Assembly (NCBI GenBank): GCA_016787725.1 | Contig: JAEUTZ010000017.1 | Span: 124,001 to 188,000 of the forward strand | Reading direction: 5' to 3' | Length of the DNA stretch: 64,000 nucleotides | Origin: Cyclobacteriaceae bacterium | GTDB lineage: Bacteria > Bacteroidota > Bacteroidia > Cytophagales > Cyclobacteriaceae | Part shown: positions 38,637-48,230 of the stretch, one piece after another | How the letters are laid out: each line of letters starts with the position of its first letter | Position numbering within the stretch: position 1 is the stretch's first letter | The notes under the pieces: model-generated | What the model saw: the letters and a program-made list of their open reading frames with translations, nothing else | What the model was told of the DNA's origin: nothing | Database searches by the model: none | Made by a program: the position numbers and the translations under genes

Positions 38637-39032
38637 ATGAAAACCAGCAAGCAAGCAGGCATTTGGATGGATTATTCAAAGGCCTTCGTTTTGGAAGTGA
38701 ATCGTGATGTCATCACCCGTCAGGTGATTGAGTCCGACTTTACGTACGAGGAAAAGCAGCACAGTTATGCCCGCAATGAAGGCTTAATGCACAAGAAGGA
38801 ACAGCGGTTGGAAGGCGAGTATTTCAAGGCCATCATGAAGGCTATTCAAAACTATCAAGAGGTGGTGTTGCTTGGGCCCGGGGATGCCAAGAGTGAACTC
38901 TTCAATCGCATTACTTCCAATCCGCATTTCAAGCACGTTCGCATTTCGGTTGAACCGGCTGACAAGTTAACCGACAACCAGCTGGTGGCGTTTGTCAAGG
39001 ATTATTTTCATGTAGCAACACCAACCCGTTGA
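38637..39032 (+). CDS. Conserved small protein, eRF1/Dom34-like fold suspected
   Basis: A 131-residue soluble protein (AGIWMDYSKAFVLEVNRDVI, EEKQHSYARNEGLMHKKEQR, QEVVLLGPGDAKSELFNRI, KLTDNQLVAFVKDYF). The GPGDAKSELFNRI segment and overall order recall the C-terminal domain of release-factor-like or host-attachment proteins common in Bacteroidota and often annotated as hypothetical. A link to stalled ribosomes is only a guess. Three nt separate it from the next gene. Confidence 0.65.
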   Translation: MKTSKQAGIWMDYSKAFVLEVNRDVITRQVIESDFTYEEKQHSYARNEGLMHKKEQRLEGEYFKAIMKAIQNYQEVVLLGPGDAKSELFNRITSNPHFKHVRISVEPADKLTDNQLVAFVKDYFHVATPTR

Positions 39033-39035
39033 TGT

Positions 39036-39644
39036 ATGCGTGTAACAAAAGAAGGCCTCCGCAACCAGGTTGGGGAGAAACTGGTTCTGATACAACAGGA
39101 ACTGGATGAACTCGCCCTGCAACTTTCGCTTGGGAAAGCCGAAGCCCGCGATAAGTTTGAAGAACTGAAGGTTGAATTTCGCAACAAGGTTACTGCCTTA
39201 AAGCTTCAGCTTCATCAATCAGGGGAAACCATCCGGCCCGAAGTGATTCGAACCCTGGAAGAGTTTGAACTTCAATTGGCGCTGGGGAAGGCCGAAACCA
39301 AAGACCGGTTTCACGAGCAGAAGATTAAAATTCTTCAGTCGCTTAATACCCTGGAACAGGCCGGGATAGAATGGATGAAAACGTTTGATTCTAAGTTCTT
39401 CACACACGAAACGGAGAAGTTTAAACTCAAGTTGGAGATTCTGCGGCTGCGCTTCGATCTCAAGGCCTTTGAGATGAAAGACGCTTATCGGGGAACGATG
39501 CCAGCGTTGCGCAGGGAGTTGGAGCGAATCCATCATCGGCTGCAACAGCGCATAAACTCGGGTTCATCCCGATACGATGATTTTACAGATGAACTCTCGC
39601 TGGCGTATAAACATCTTAAGAAGGCGGTAACAGATCTGGTATGA
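39036..39644 (+). CDS. Coiled-coil protein with internal repeats
   Basis: A 202-residue, highly charged, fully helical protein without signal or membrane segment. It holds an internal repeat: ALQLSLGKAEARDKFEELK (about 26-44), ELQLALGKAETKDRFHEQK (about 73-91) and a weaker third copy RLRFDLKAFEMKDAYRGTM. The repeat spacing suggests an elongated coiled coil built by duplication. No family was recognised. It overlaps the following membrane protein by 4 nt (ATGA). Confidence 0.7.
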   Translation: MRVTKEGLRNQVGEKLVLIQQELDELALQLSLGKAEARDKFEELKVEFRNKVTALKLQLHQSGETIRPEVIRTLEEFELQLALGKAETKDRFHEQKIKILQSLNTLEQAGIEWMKTFDSKFFTHETEKFKLKLEILRLRFDLKAFEMKDAYRGTMPALRRELERIHHRLQQRINSGSSRYDDFTDELSLAYKHLKKAVTDLV

Positions 39645-40057
39645 AAAGAAAGAAGCCATACGGCTCCTTGGCTTGGTGGAGTTCCGTGGTACTCCTGCTG
39701 TTATTGGGTTTCTCTGCCAGCTTTGGCGGACTCGCACTCATTCTGGATCCCTCCGGGCGCACGTTGGGCATGTCTATGGCCGGGTTGGAAGGAACCTACT
39801 TCCCCGACTATGAAGTCCCGGGCTTTATTCTGTTTTTTGTGCTCGGGATTTTTAGTCTGGTGGCTTCCGTATTTGTGATGATGAAGAACCCGTACTTTGC
39901 AACGTTCATATTCATTCAAGGAGCGTTGCTTACCGGTTGGATTCTGGTGCAGGTATACCTCTTACCCGAGACCCATGTGCTGCAGTTAATTTATTTTTTC
40001 GTTGGGATTTTATTGATGCTTTTAGGGAACTTGCAGAAGAGCAAACGGGCGTTATAA
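39641..40057 (+). CDS. Small integral membrane protein
   Basis: A 138-residue protein with four hydrophobic segments (about 12-35, 60-80, 86-106 and 112-130). The loop between the first two (DPSGRTLGMSMAGLEGTYFPDYEVPG) matches a family of small membrane proteins with a lumenal loop ending in a DYxxPG turn. Coupled by a 4-nt overlap to the coiled-coil gene and 15 nt before the next gene. Function unknown. Confidence 0.7.
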   Translation: MKRKKPYGSLAWWSSVVLLLLLGFSASFGGLALILDPSGRTLGMSMAGLEGTYFPDYEVPGFILFFVLGIFSLVASVFVMMKNPYFATFIFIQGALLTGWILVQVYLLPETHVLQLIYFFVGILLMLLGNLQKSKRAL

Positions 40058-40072
40058 ACCCCCACCGGATTT

Positions 40073-41080
40073 GTGGATACCCTAACACACGGAGTACTTG
40101 GTGCATGCCTGGGCGAGTTGCTGGGTGGGCGACAGCTTGGAAGAAAAGCATTGCTTGCCGGAGCTATTGCCCAGAACCTACCGGATGCGGATGTGGTGTG
40201 TGCACTCTGGCTCGATCCGGCCGCAAATGTGCTGGCCCACCGGGGACTTACCCATTCGTTCTTTTTTGCCGTGCTGATTACACCCCTTTTAGCATACGGA
40301 TTAACTCAGTGGCGGTATTCAGTCGCCCCCTTTTCATTCTGGTTGAAGTTTCTGGGCGCACAAATTTTTGTTCATGATTTGATGGATGGATTCAACGCCT
40401 ATGGTACGGGCTGGTTCGAACCGTTCTCACACCTGCGCGTCTCATTTCATACGTTGTTTGTTTCGGATCCGCTTTTCTTCATTCCCCTCGTGTTGGGTAC
40501 GGGGTATCTTCTTCTTGCCGGCAATCAACAACCGCGGAGGAACTGGTATGCAGGCCTTGCCCTGGGTGCGAGTGGGCTTTATCTGGCCGGATGTGTTTGG
40601 GTAAAAGAAAGGGTGTACAAGGACGTGGCGGCAGCGATTTCAAAACAAGAGTTGGTGCAGGATAACTACCTGATTACCCCGACACCGTTCAACAGCTTGC
40701 TTTGGTTTATCACGACCAAACACGACTCAGGCAGTTGGGTTGGGTATCGCTCCGTTTGGGATCGACATCCCGACATCCACTTCGAATTTTTTCCAAGGAA
40801 TGATTCCTTGTTGCAACCATTAACGCGAACCAAAGAGATTGAAAACCTGAGACGCTTCTCGCAAGGGTATTATACCGTTGAACAATCAGGCGATACATTG
40901 GTGTGGAATGATTTACGCTTTGGTCAAATGATGGGATGGCAGCATCCGAGGACCGGATTTGTTTTCCATTACTATCTTGCCCCCGAGATTGATAATACGG
41001 TGGTGTTGCAGCGCGGCCGGTTTGCTGGTTGGGATGAGACGACCCTGCACAACCTGATCAGCCGGATTCGCGGGCGCTGA
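40073..41080 (+). CDS. Membrane-bound metal-dependent hydrolase (YdjM/DUF457 family)
   Basis: A 335-residue membrane protein. The family signature is the N-terminal MDTLTHGVLGACLGE, IAQNLPDADVV and HRGLTHSFFFA, with His and Asp residues that would bind metal near the membrane, as in LexA-regulated YdjM-type proteins. Several helices follow, then a soluble C-terminal part. GTG at 40073 is the start because the THG motif follows at once. It converges directly on the phospholipase D gene: the two stops abut. Confidence 0.85.
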   Translation: MDTLTHGVLGACLGELLGGRQLGRKALLAGAIAQNLPDADVVCALWLDPAANVLAHRGLTHSFFFAVLITPLLAYGLTQWRYSVAPFSFWLKFLGAQIFVHDLMDGFNAYGTGWFEPFSHLRVSFHTLFVSDPLFFIPLVLGTGYLLLAGNQQPRRNWYAGLALGASGLYLAGCVWVKERVYKDVAAAISKQELVQDNYLITPTPFNSLLWFITTKHDSGSWVGYRSVWDRHPDIHFEFFPRNDSLLQPLTRTKEIENLRRFSQGYYTVEQSGDTLVWNDLRFGQMMGWQHPRTGFVFHYYLAPEIDNTVVLQRGRFAGWDETTLHNLISRIRGR

Positions 41081-42268
41081 TCACTTTTGTTTTTCCTGAC
41101 GGAAATAGAATGTGAAGAGAAAGAAGATGAAGCGCACGATTTCATAGGCCACCCGGTGAATGAATTTATTCCAGAGGGAGGTTTTGCGTTCAAAGATTTC
41201 GGGAGTGATCCGGTCGCAATCCCGTTGAAGGATGTCTTCCAGCGCATGGCCTACCTGGTGCGCGAACGGTTTGTTATGGATATCGAGGTTCAGTTCCAGG
41301 CTGGCATAGGCACTGATGTTGTTGAAATTGTAAGATCCGATCGTCACCCATTGGCCATCGTAGGTGGCAATCTTGCCGTGCACCACCTTCTTTCGGTACT
41401 CATAGATTTCAATGTTCCTCCGTAGCAACCACGGGTAAAAAAAACGCTCGGCCATTTTTGCGATGGTGACGTCAGAGATTTTCGTGAGGATGATGCGGAC
41501 CTTCACACCCCGTGCGGCTGCCAATCGCAAGTTCTTTCGAAACACCCGACCGGGCAAGAAATAACTGGACATCAGGGTTATTTGCTGTTGGGCCCGATGA
41601 AACATCTCAATGTAGCTGCGCGAGATTTGATTTTTGTTTCTCACCCAATCATTTACCCGCATGCGGATATAACAATCCTGATCGGTTTCAATGGGCGACC
41701 GCATAGAAGCCAACAACACTACTTTCCGGTTACTCCGATACCACATTTGCAGGCAACGGTTATGCAATTCAACGGAAATCTGACCTTTCACATACACCGC
41801 CCAGTCCATCCAGGCCGGGTGGTGTGGCATGTCGTTGTAGTGGTTGCTGATGTTGATGCCGCCCACCAGACCATGCACACCATCGGCCACAAAGATCTTG
41901 TGGTGCATTCTGCGGCCAACGTAAAACCGTTTGCCCCGCAGCACCGGTTCAAACCACCGGAAATGGATGCAACACTTTTCCAGGCTGACGATCACTTCCG
42001 GTGGCAGGGAACGGGACGCATAGCCATCCAGCAACAAAAACACTTTCACACCCCGCTGGGCAGCACGAATCAGGGCGTTGGTAATGCGCGTACCGGTTTC
42101 ATCCTGCTCATAGATGTACACTTGCAAATGAATGGATTCAAGAGCCTGATGGATCAAGGTTTCCAACAACTGAAAGTACGGTGCACCACCCCGTATTAAT
42201 TCGACAGTATTGTGTGAGGTGTAGCCACTGCCCGGGTCGAAGGACTGTATAATTTTTCTGTCAGCCAT
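41081..42268 (-). CDS. Phospholipase D-like protein (cardiolipin synthase family)
   Basis: A 395-residue protein with two HKD motifs: HHKIFVADG (His122, Lys124, Asp129) and HGKIATYDG (His297, Lys299, Asp304), each followed by the GxxN/GSxN block (GGINISNHY; GSYNFNNIS). This is the ClsB/ClsC-like arrangement, with no N-terminal membrane anchor but a hydrophobic, basic C-terminal tail (FIFFLFTFYFRQ). It likely makes cardiolipin or remodels phospholipid at the membrane. Confidence 0.88.
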   Translation of the reverse strand: MADRKIIQSFDPGSGYTSHNTVELIRGGAPYFQLLETLIHQALESIHLQVYIYEQDETGTRITNALIRAAQRGVKVFLLLDGYASRSLPPEVIVSLEKCCIHFRWFEPVLRGKRFYVGRRMHHKIFVADGVHGLVGGINISNHYNDMPHHPAWMDWAVYVKGQISVELHNRCLQMWYRSNRKVVLLASMRSPIETDQDCYIRMRVNDWVRNKNQISRSYIEMFHRAQQQITLMSSYFLPGRVFRKNLRLAAARGVKVRIILTKISDVTIAKMAERFFYPWLLRRNIEIYEYRKKVVHGKIATYDGQWVTIGSYNFNNISAYASLELNLDIHNKPFAHQVGHALEDILQRDCDRITPEIFERKTSLWNKFIHRVAYEIVRFIFFLFTFYFRQEKQK

Positions 42269-42316
42269 GCACGTTTACCGGGGGTTGCCTATCTTGCTCT
42301 TGTTAAAGCGAAATCT

Positions 42317-43030
42317 ATGCAAAGTATCGAAAATAAGGTCGTGTTGATTACGGGGGGTAGTCGCGGAATCGGGTATGGGATTGCGGCTGCGTTGATGCAG
42401 TTCGGAGCCCGGGTGGCCATCACCAGCCGCACACAAGCGGGTGCCGATGATGCCGCGAACCGGTTGAATCAATTGGGTAAAGACCGCGCGCTGGGCATCG
42501 CTGCCGATGTACGCGATTTGAAGTCGCAGCAACAAGCGGTAGACCTGGTGTTGCAGAAGTGGGGACAACTGGATGTGGTGGTCGCCAATGCTGGCCTGGG
42601 CTATTTTGCATCCGTGGAGACGTTGACGGAAGAACAATGGCGCGAAACCATTGACACCAACCTGACCGGAGTGTTTTTTACCATGAAAGCAAGCATTGAG
42701 GCCTTGAAGAAATCCAGCGGATACATCATTACCATCGCGAGTCTGGCGGGCACCAATTTCTTTGAAAGCGGATCGGCTTACAATGCCAGCAAGTGTGGGT
42801 TGGTGGGGTTCACCCAAGCGGCCATGCTGGACTTGCGCAAACATGGAATTAAAGTTGCGACCATCATGCCCGGCTCGGTGGCCACGGAGTTCAATGCCCA
42901 TGAACCCTCTGCCCTGGATGGGTGGAAAATACAACCGGAAGACATCGGGCAACTGGTGGTGAGCCTGCTGCAAATGAATCCGCGCACGTTGCCGAGCAAG
43001 ATTGAAGTGCGCCCCAGCTTGCCGAGGTAA
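42317..43030 (+). CDS. Short-chain dehydrogenase/reductase
   Basis: A 237-residue classical SDR: cofactor loop TGGSRGIGYGIA, NAGLG, catalytic Ser in IASLAG, and Tyr/Lys in SAYNASKCG. PGSVATEF follows as usual. Arg in SRTQ after the second strand suggests NADPH preference. Substrate unknown. It is divergent from the phospholipase D gene. Confidence 0.92.
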   Translation: MQSIENKVVLITGGSRGIGYGIAAALMQFGARVAITSRTQAGADDAANRLNQLGKDRALGIAADVRDLKSQQQAVDLVLQKWGQLDVVVANAGLGYFASVETLTEEQWRETIDTNLTGVFFTMKASIEALKKSSGYIITIASLAGTNFFESGSAYNASKCGLVGFTQAAMLDLRKHGIKVATIMPGSVATEFNAHEPSALDGWKIQPEDIGQLVVSLLQMNPRTLPSKIEVRPSLPR

Positions 43031-43036
43031 GTGATT

Positions 43037-43489
43037 TCAAGGCGTATGCGACCAAAGCATAAACTGTTCTTTCATGTCTTCGGGCAATACCGCAACAATG
43101 TCGTGTAATTCCCCGGCCGAAACGTAATCGGCAATCGTTTTTATAACTGCTTCGGTGGCTTCAATGGCATCGCTTTCACCCGAGAAATCGCGCCAGGCTG
43201 AGCTGCCGTCATCGCGCATCACGGCTTCACAAAACTCAGTCATTGTTTTGAGCTTCTCATGGTGCCTGGTTGGCTGCCAGCCTTCTATATAAAGGGCTTT
43301 GATCACCATGGGCAACTGAGCAATTAATTGAAATGATTCTTGCAAAGTAAGCCGGTTGCGCAACGCATGTAATACGCTTCGCAATACGCGCCCCGCACGA
43401 TCGCGATTTTCAGGATCGCCCAGGCGTGCTGCCAGCCGGTTTACAAACTCATTGCCTTTAGCAGCATGTTTTTCGAAATGGAGTGGCAT
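43037..43489 (-). CDS. DUF2267-family protein
   Basis: A 150-residue soluble helical protein. The pattern AGRVLRSVLHALRNRLTLQE, AQLPMVIKALYIEGWQP and LPEDMKEQFMLW is the DUF2267 signature. Members often sit beside other stress genes; here the ribosome-hibernation-like protein is 23 nt upstream in the same direction, so the two are probably co-transcribed. Function unknown. Confidence 0.85.
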   Translation of the reverse strand: MPLHFEKHAAKGNEFVNRLAARLGDPENRDRAGRVLRSVLHALRNRLTLQESFQLIAQLPMVIKALYIEGWQPTRHHEKLKTMTEFCEAVMRDDGSSAWRDFSGESDAIEATEAVIKTIADYVSAGELHDIVAVLPEDMKEQFMLWSHTP

Positions 43490-43512
43490 GTGGTTTCTAT
43501 TTAAAGGTTTAC

Positions 43513-43857
43513 TTATTCCAATTCTTCATCATTTACATACCGGTCTGCCGGTATTTCTGCTTTTTTATTCAGCTTCTCTTTGTGCTTCCGGATTTGACGC
43601 TCCAGATTCTGACAGGTTTCTTCTGCCGCGATTTCAAAGCTACCTGACTGCTCGCGGGCATACAGGTCGTTGCCCGGTACGGCCAGCCTGGCTTCCACTA
43701 TAAAATAGTCTTGCTGTCCATTTTTCTCCTTCTTCAGTACCAAGTGGCATTGCATCACGCGGTCAAACATCTTTTCGAAGCGATCGAATTTCTCCTGCAG
43801 CATGATTTCCGTTTTTTCGCTAATGCGAACGCGGGGGGATTGAATTACGTATTGCAT
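43513..43857 (-). CDS. HPF/RaiA-family ribosome-associated protein (short form)
   Basis: About 114 residues matching the S30AE/HPF fold: MQYVIQSPRVRISEKTEIML, KFDRFEKMFDRVMQCHLVL, FIVEARLAVPGNDLYAREQS and EETCQNLERQIRKHKEKLN. It would bind the 30S decoding region and promote ribosome inactivation in stationary phase. Only the N-terminal domain is present, as in short HPF or YfiA. An ATG three codons upstream (43866) is also possible; 43857 matches family starts better. Confidence 0.85.
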   Translation of the reverse strand: MQYVIQSPRVRISEKTEIMLQEKFDRFEKMFDRVMQCHLVLKKEKNGQQDYFIVEARLAVPGNDLYAREQSGSFEIAAEETCQNLERQIRKHKEKLNKKAEIPADRYVNDEELE

Positions 43858-43944
43858 ACGAGGCAAGGTTTAACCCTTGTGTTAAGGTGAAACTTCTCAG
43901 CCGTTAACCTGCAATCAAGATGTAAAACCTATGACAAAAATTAA

Positions 43945-43958
43945 ATGACCGAAGTCAT
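43945..43958 (-). terminator. Possible terminator of uxuA
   Basis: ATGAC / GTCAT with a TTCG tetraloop on the minus strand, followed by TTTAATTTTTG. A short but stable hairpin just beyond the uxuA stop. Confidence 0.5.
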
Positions 43959-43982
43959 GTTCAAAAAAAATATTTATCGTGT

Positions 43983-45167
43983 TTATCGATTAGCGATTGA
44001 ATAGGCAAGGCCGCGTTCCAATCCGCGCAGCTCTGCCAATCCGCGCAAGCGACCAATGGCTGAATAGCCCGGGTTTGTTTTCTTAGTCAGGTCGTCCAGC
44101 ATTTGATGGCCGTGGTCGGGCCGCATGGGAATGGCTTGCCCTGTTTTTTGCATGAGGATGACAATTTCTTTTACCACCTGCACCATATCGGTATCTCCTT
44201 CCAGGTGGTCGGCTTCAACGAAGTTTCCCTCTGCATCGCGCGTGGTGTTGCGCAAATGTAAAAAGTGAATATGCTTGCCCAGCCTGCGCACCATGCCAGG
44301 CAAGTCGTTATCGGTCCGTACGCCATACGAGCCGGTGCAAAAACATAACCCGTTCGCAGGGGAGGGCGCTGCCTCCAATAAGTCCCGCGCATCCTGTTCC
44401 GTACTCACCACCCGGGGCAAGCCAAGCACCGGATAGGGCGGATCGTCCGGGTGGATGGCGAGTTTAAGACCCACCGTTTCGGCCACCGGCACCACTTGCT
44501 GTAAGAAATAGAAGAGGTTCTGTTTCAAATCCCGGGCGGTGAGGTGTGCATACGAAGCAAACAAAGACAGCATCTCCTCCGGGGTGAAGGCCACATTGCC
44601 TCCGGGCAATCCCATCAGCAACGTGCGGTATAAAGTTTCCTGCCCGGCTTCGGAGAGTTTTTTGAATAATGCTTCGGCTCTTTGTATTTCTTCGCCTGAA
44701 TAGTCCACCGCAGCCCCCGGGCGTTTCAACAGGAAGAGATCGAATGCGATGAATGCCGCCTTTTCAAAACGCAAGGCCCGGCTGCCATCAGGCATGGGGT
44801 AGGCCAGGTCGGTACGCAGCCAATCCAGAATGGGCATGAAGTTATACGTGACCACCTTGAGCCCACAGGCTGCTACGTTGCGCAAGCTCGCTTTATAGTT
44901 TTCCAGATAGTGCGTGTAATTGCCCGATCGCTTTTTTATGTCTTCATGCACCGGCAAACTTTCTATGACGGTCCACGTTAAGCCGGTCGATTCGATTTCT
45001 GATTTGCGTTGTTGGATTTCCGTTTGAGTCCACACCGCACCCACCGGAATGTGATGCAGGGCGGTAACCACTCCGGTACAACCTGCCTGCCGGATGTGGG
45101 CCAGGCTCACCGGATCGGAGGGACCGAACCAGCGCATGGTTTGTTCCATGTAAATGGGTGTGTTCAT
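43983..45167 (-). CDS. uxuA: Mannonate dehydratase
   Basis: A 394-residue TIM-barrel enzyme that dehydrates D-mannonate to 2-keto-3-deoxygluconate in glucuronate breakdown. Signature parts: [59 protein letters not shown] (metal His), [11 protein letters not shown] (metal Cys) and RPDHGHQM near the C-terminus. ATG 45167 ([15 protein letters not shown]) is preferred; an ATG seven codons earlier gives an unlikely MSFILKL start. No other uronate genes are nearby. Confidence 0.95.
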   Translation of the reverse strand: MNTPIYMEQTMRWFGPSDPVSLAHIRQAGCTGVVTALHHIPVGAVWTQTEIQQRKSEIESTGLTWTVIESLPVHEDIKKRSGNYTHYLENYKASLRNVAACGLKVVTYNFMPILDWLRTDLAYPMPDGSRALRFEKAAFIAFDLFLLKRPGAAVDYSGEEIQRAEALFKKLSEAGQETLYRTLLMGLPGGNVAFTPEEMLSLFASYAHLTARDLKQNLFYFLQQVVPVAETVGLKLAIHPDDPPYPVLGLPRVVSTEQDARDLLEAAPSPANGLCFCTGSYGVRTDNDLPGMVRRLGKHIHFLHLRNTTRDAEGNFVEADHLEGDTDMVQVVKEIVILMQKTGQAIPMRPDHGHQMLDDLTKKTNPGYSAIGRLRGLAELRGLERGLAYSIANR

Positions 45168-45305
45168 TAGTTTCAAAATAAAGGACATTGAGCGTTGGAA
45201 AAAAGCGTTTCATCGTGAATTGGCAGGCCACCATTAACGCCAACAATATTTCGTTGTTATTACCGTATCTTTAACGAATTGTTTAGTTCAGATACTGTGA
45301 CTTTT

Positions 45306-46562
45306 ATGATGAATCGATTGCTTCAGGGTTGTTGTGTCCTTGTTTGTGGTGGGATTTTGTTCTTAGCATCCTGTGCCCCTCCAGAAGATGAAGATACCGC
45401 TCCGGTCATTCCGGAAGGCGTGCAAATCAACGAGATTTATGCTGCAGGTGAAGATTGGGTGGAGCTATATAACAGTCTGGAAACCAGTAAAGATATCGGT
45501 GGTTACTTCATCTACGATAACGCGGCCTCCAAGTATAAACTTCCGGTTGGCACTTCGATCCCCGCCAAGGGGTTTCTTGTGTTTGTTTGCAATGATCTTG
45601 GAACCGGCTTGAATACGAATTTCAAGCTGACTTCGGAAGGCGAAACGGTATACCTGGAGAACGCCAGCGGCACCTTGATTGACCGGATTGAATATCCGGC
45701 TATTGGTGCGGGGCAATCGTATGGAAGGTTTCCGGATGGCACCGACAATCTGGCCATCTCCGGATCGCAGACACGAGGAGCAACGAATGGCGGCAACCAG
45801 ACTCCTGCCATTGTCAGCACGACCCGCGAACCGCTGGTGCCGGGTCTCAATCAAACGGTAACCATTAAAGCTTCTTTGGTCAGTGCCCAGCAGCTAACCG
45901 GAGTGAATTTATATTTCCGGTTTAATAACGGCAGCTTCAGTACGTTGCGAATGACCTTACAAAACCAGCAATACACCGCCACGTTACCGGCACAAACTAC
46001 TACCGGCACGGTAGAATATTATCTCGAAGCCATTGGCGCCAACGGCACCAAGTCGTATGAACCGGCTTCCGCACCCAACAAGGTGTTGAGTTATTTGCTG
46101 AACACCGATCCGTTGCCAAACCTGTTCATCAACGAGTTTATGGCCTATAACCTGTCGTGTTGTCCGGACAGGGATTCCGGCACGGACGAGTTTGACGACT
46201 GGATAGAAATTTACAATGCCGGTTCGGTGGCAATTAACCTTGGCGGAATGTATTTGTCGGATAACAAAGCCAATCCGTTCAACCACCGGCTACCCACCGA
46301 TGATCCGGCAAGCACGACTCTTGGTCCTGGAGAATTTCTGATTGTGTGGGCTGATAATTCTCCTGAACAAGGACCGTTGCATCTTGATTTTGCGCTGAGC
46401 AATGCCGGAGAAGCCGTTGGGTTGTATTATATTGACGGAAGAAAGATAGACGAGTATACCTTCGGGGCTCAGAGTGCCAATGTTTCCTGGGGCCGCACCA
46501 CGAATGGCGCCAGTACCTGGAAGGCGTTCAGCACTCCCACACCCGCAGCCTCAAACCAGTGA
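45306..46562 (+). CDS. Lipoprotein with two lamin-tail (LTD) domains
   Basis: About 418 residues; lipobox leader ending LASC. Two lamin-tail domains flank a beta-linker: the first at about 40-140 (VQINEIYAAGEDWVELYN, GYFIYDNAASKYKLP, GFLVFVCND), the second at about 270-410 (LFINEFMAYNLSCCPDRDSG, DDWIEIYNAGSVAINLGGMY, LGPGEFLIVWADNSP, GLYYIDG). The middle (about 180-265) looks Fn3-like. LTDs occur in bacterial surface proteins, often with CotH domains. ATG 45306 (or the next codon, 45309) begins the leader. First gene of a five-gene block; 7 nt to the next. Confidence 0.85.
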   Translation: MMNRLLQGCCVLVCGGILFLASCAPPEDEDTAPVIPEGVQINEIYAAGEDWVELYNSLETSKDIGGYFIYDNAASKYKLPVGTSIPAKGFLVFVCNDLGTGLNTNFKLTSEGETVYLENASGTLIDRIEYPAIGAGQSYGRFPDGTDNLAISGSQTRGATNGGNQTPAIVSTTREPLVPGLNQTVTIKASLVSAQQLTGVNLYFRFNNGSFSTLRMTLQNQQYTATLPAQTTTGTVEYYLEAIGANGTKSYEPASAPNKVLSYLLNTDPLPNLFINEFMAYNLSCCPDRDSGTDEFDDWIEIYNAGSVAINLGGMYLSDNKANPFNHRLPTDDPASTTLGPGEFLIVWADNSPEQGPLHLDFALSNAGEAVGLYYIDGRKIDEYTFGAQSANVSWGRTTNGASTWKAFSTPTPAASNQ

Positions 46563-46569
46563 CCACCGC

Positions 46570-47244
46570 ATGTTAGAACTATTTCCCGATCAGCCTGTTT
46601 ATGAATACCCGCAACTGATCAACATCACGTATTCTTTTCTCTGGGCGTTTTTGTTGGCCTCCGTCATTGCGATTACGCACAAGCTTACGTTTACCGGGGA
46701 TTACTATCCTAAAAACTTCTTTCAATCGCTGGTACTGGGTTCGGTTGTAACGACCCTGGTGATGATGGCCATTGGCGATAGCCTGGCGCGAGGGTTGGGT
46801 GTGTTTGGGGCCATGGCCATCATTCGCTTTCGCACCCGCATCGATGATCCACGGGACGTCTTGTTTTTGTTTGCGGCTCTGAGTACCGGGCTGGCCATCG
46901 GTGTGTATGGATTCACCATTTCGTTTGTAGGCGCTTTACTCTTCTGCCTGGTGGCGGTGTTGTTGCATGCCTCGCCCTTCCGCAGTTATGCCCATCACAG
47001 CCATTTGTATTTTACCCTGGCCAAAGGCGACCGACTCGACTCGGTATTGAAGGTGGTGTCGTTGCATTGCACCGAAGTACGGGTGATCACCCTGTTGGTG
47101 AATAAAGAGAATGCCTTGCGCTATCACTACGCCATCTCGTTAAGGAAGCACCACACAAAAGAACAGTTGATGGAGGCGTTGAGTGGGGTGGAGGGCGTTC
47201 GGCAGTTGAAGATTTCATCTAATCAAGCAGAGCAACCGTTATGA
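46570..47244 (+). CDS. DUF4956 integral membrane protein
   Basis: A 224-residue protein with about five membrane helices in the first 145 residues. GSVVTTLVMMAIGDSLARGL, GVFGAMAIIRFRTRIDDPRD and VLFLFAALSTGLAIGVYGFT are characteristic of DUF4956, a membrane family often seen with VTC-type polyphosphate polymerase and CotH genes. About 80 residues of soluble domain (ACT-like strands: VRVITLLVNKENALRYHYAI) follow. ATG 46570 is chosen; the frame upstream runs back into the LTD gene. It overlaps the HlyD-type gene by 4 nt. Confidence 0.88.
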   Translation: MLELFPDQPVYEYPQLINITYSFLWAFLLASVIAITHKLTFTGDYYPKNFFQSLVLGSVVTTLVMMAIGDSLARGLGVFGAMAIIRFRTRIDDPRDVLFLFAALSTGLAIGVYGFTISFVGALLFCLVAVLLHASPFRSYAHHSHLYFTLAKGDRLDSVLKVVSLHCTEVRVITLLVNKENALRYHYAISLRKHHTKEQLMEALSGVEGVRQLKISSNQAEQPL

Positions 47245-48230
47245 TCACCCCCCGGTACAATTGGTTTTACATCTTCACGGGCGCCATGTTCCTGGTCATG
47301 CTCTACATCAGTGGCCGGTATTTCAAAGGCAGTGGCGATGCGGCCATCGGGCTAGCCCAAACCAAAACGTATACGATCAGCGCAGAAAAATCGGCCCAGG
47401 TAAAGGCGGTAAATGTGGTGCCGGGGATGCAGGTGAAAGCCGGAGATTTACTCATTGAACTTACCAGCCAGGAGTTGGAGATCGAAATTGCCAAGCTCAC
47501 CAACCGGATTGCGGTGCTAAAGTCCGAGCGCTCAGAGAAGGCCAAGCTGGCTGCCGCTGAGATCGCCTATATCAAGGCCGAGAACGACATCGTGCTGGAG
47601 GAACTGGATGCCGAGATACAACAAACCACCAGCGAGCTGAACATGAATGCAGCCCTCACCAAAGAGCATATATCGGACCAGAAACAACCATCAGAGTCGC
47701 CCTTGGTGATTAAGATCAATTCGCTGAAGCAGCAAAAGAAAATGCACCTGCTGGCACAGGAAATAAAAATCAAAGATGTATTACAGGAAAGTTCCACTGA
47801 GCAGCAGTTGTTGGAGAATCAAGTGGTGTTGCTGGAAAGTGAGTTGACGTTGTTAAAGAGCGAAAAGAGCAACCTGATTAAGCATGCTTCGGCTCCCGGT
47901 GTCATTAAGAATGTTTATGTAAAATCCGGGGAGCAGGTAAGTGCCTATGCCCCCTTGCTGGAGATCAATCCGTTGCGGCCCACCACCGTGGTGGTATACC
48001 TAATTGGTAAGAAAGGCGAGCCCTATGCCATTGGTGCCTCGGTATCCGTTTCGGCTTACGACCAGGTGCGCAACCAGGTAGCCGGAAGAGTGATTGGCTA
48101 CGGTTCGGTGACGGAATTGCCCGAAATTTTGCAGAAGTCGACCGCGGTGAAAGCGTTTGGGCAAGAAGTCTTTATTGAAGTGCCGGCCGAGAATCAGTTG
48201 GCAAACGGAGAAAAGGTATTGGTGCGATGA
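47241..48230 (+). CDS. HlyD-type periplasmic adaptor (membrane fusion protein)
   Basis: A 329-residue protein with one N-terminal membrane anchor (about 8-22). A lipoyl half (VKAVNVVPGMQVKAGDLLIE) leads into a long coiled-coil hairpin (about 75-215, rich in Glu, Lys and Leu) and back to the second half (LIKHASAPGVIKNVYVKSGE), then a beta-barrel domain. This is the adaptor of tripartite export systems, bridging an inner-membrane partner and a TolC channel. Here the only inner-membrane partner in the block is DUF4956. ATGA overlaps at both ends couple it to its neighbours. Confidence 0.9.
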   Translation: MITPRYNWFYIFTGAMFLVMLYISGRYFKGSGDAAIGLAQTKTYTISAEKSAQVKAVNVVPGMQVKAGDLLIELTSQELEIEIAKLTNRIAVLKSERSEKAKLAAAEIAYIKAENDIVLEELDAEIQQTTSELNMNAALTKEHISDQKQPSESPLVIKINSLKQQKKMHLLAQEIKIKDVLQESSTEQQLLENQVVLLESELTLLKSEKSNLIKHASAPGVIKNVYVKSGEQVSAYAPLLEINPLRPTTVVVYLIGKKGEPYAIGASVSVSAYDQVRNQVAGRVIGYGSVTELPEILQKSTAVKAFGQEVFIEVPAENQLANGEKVLVR

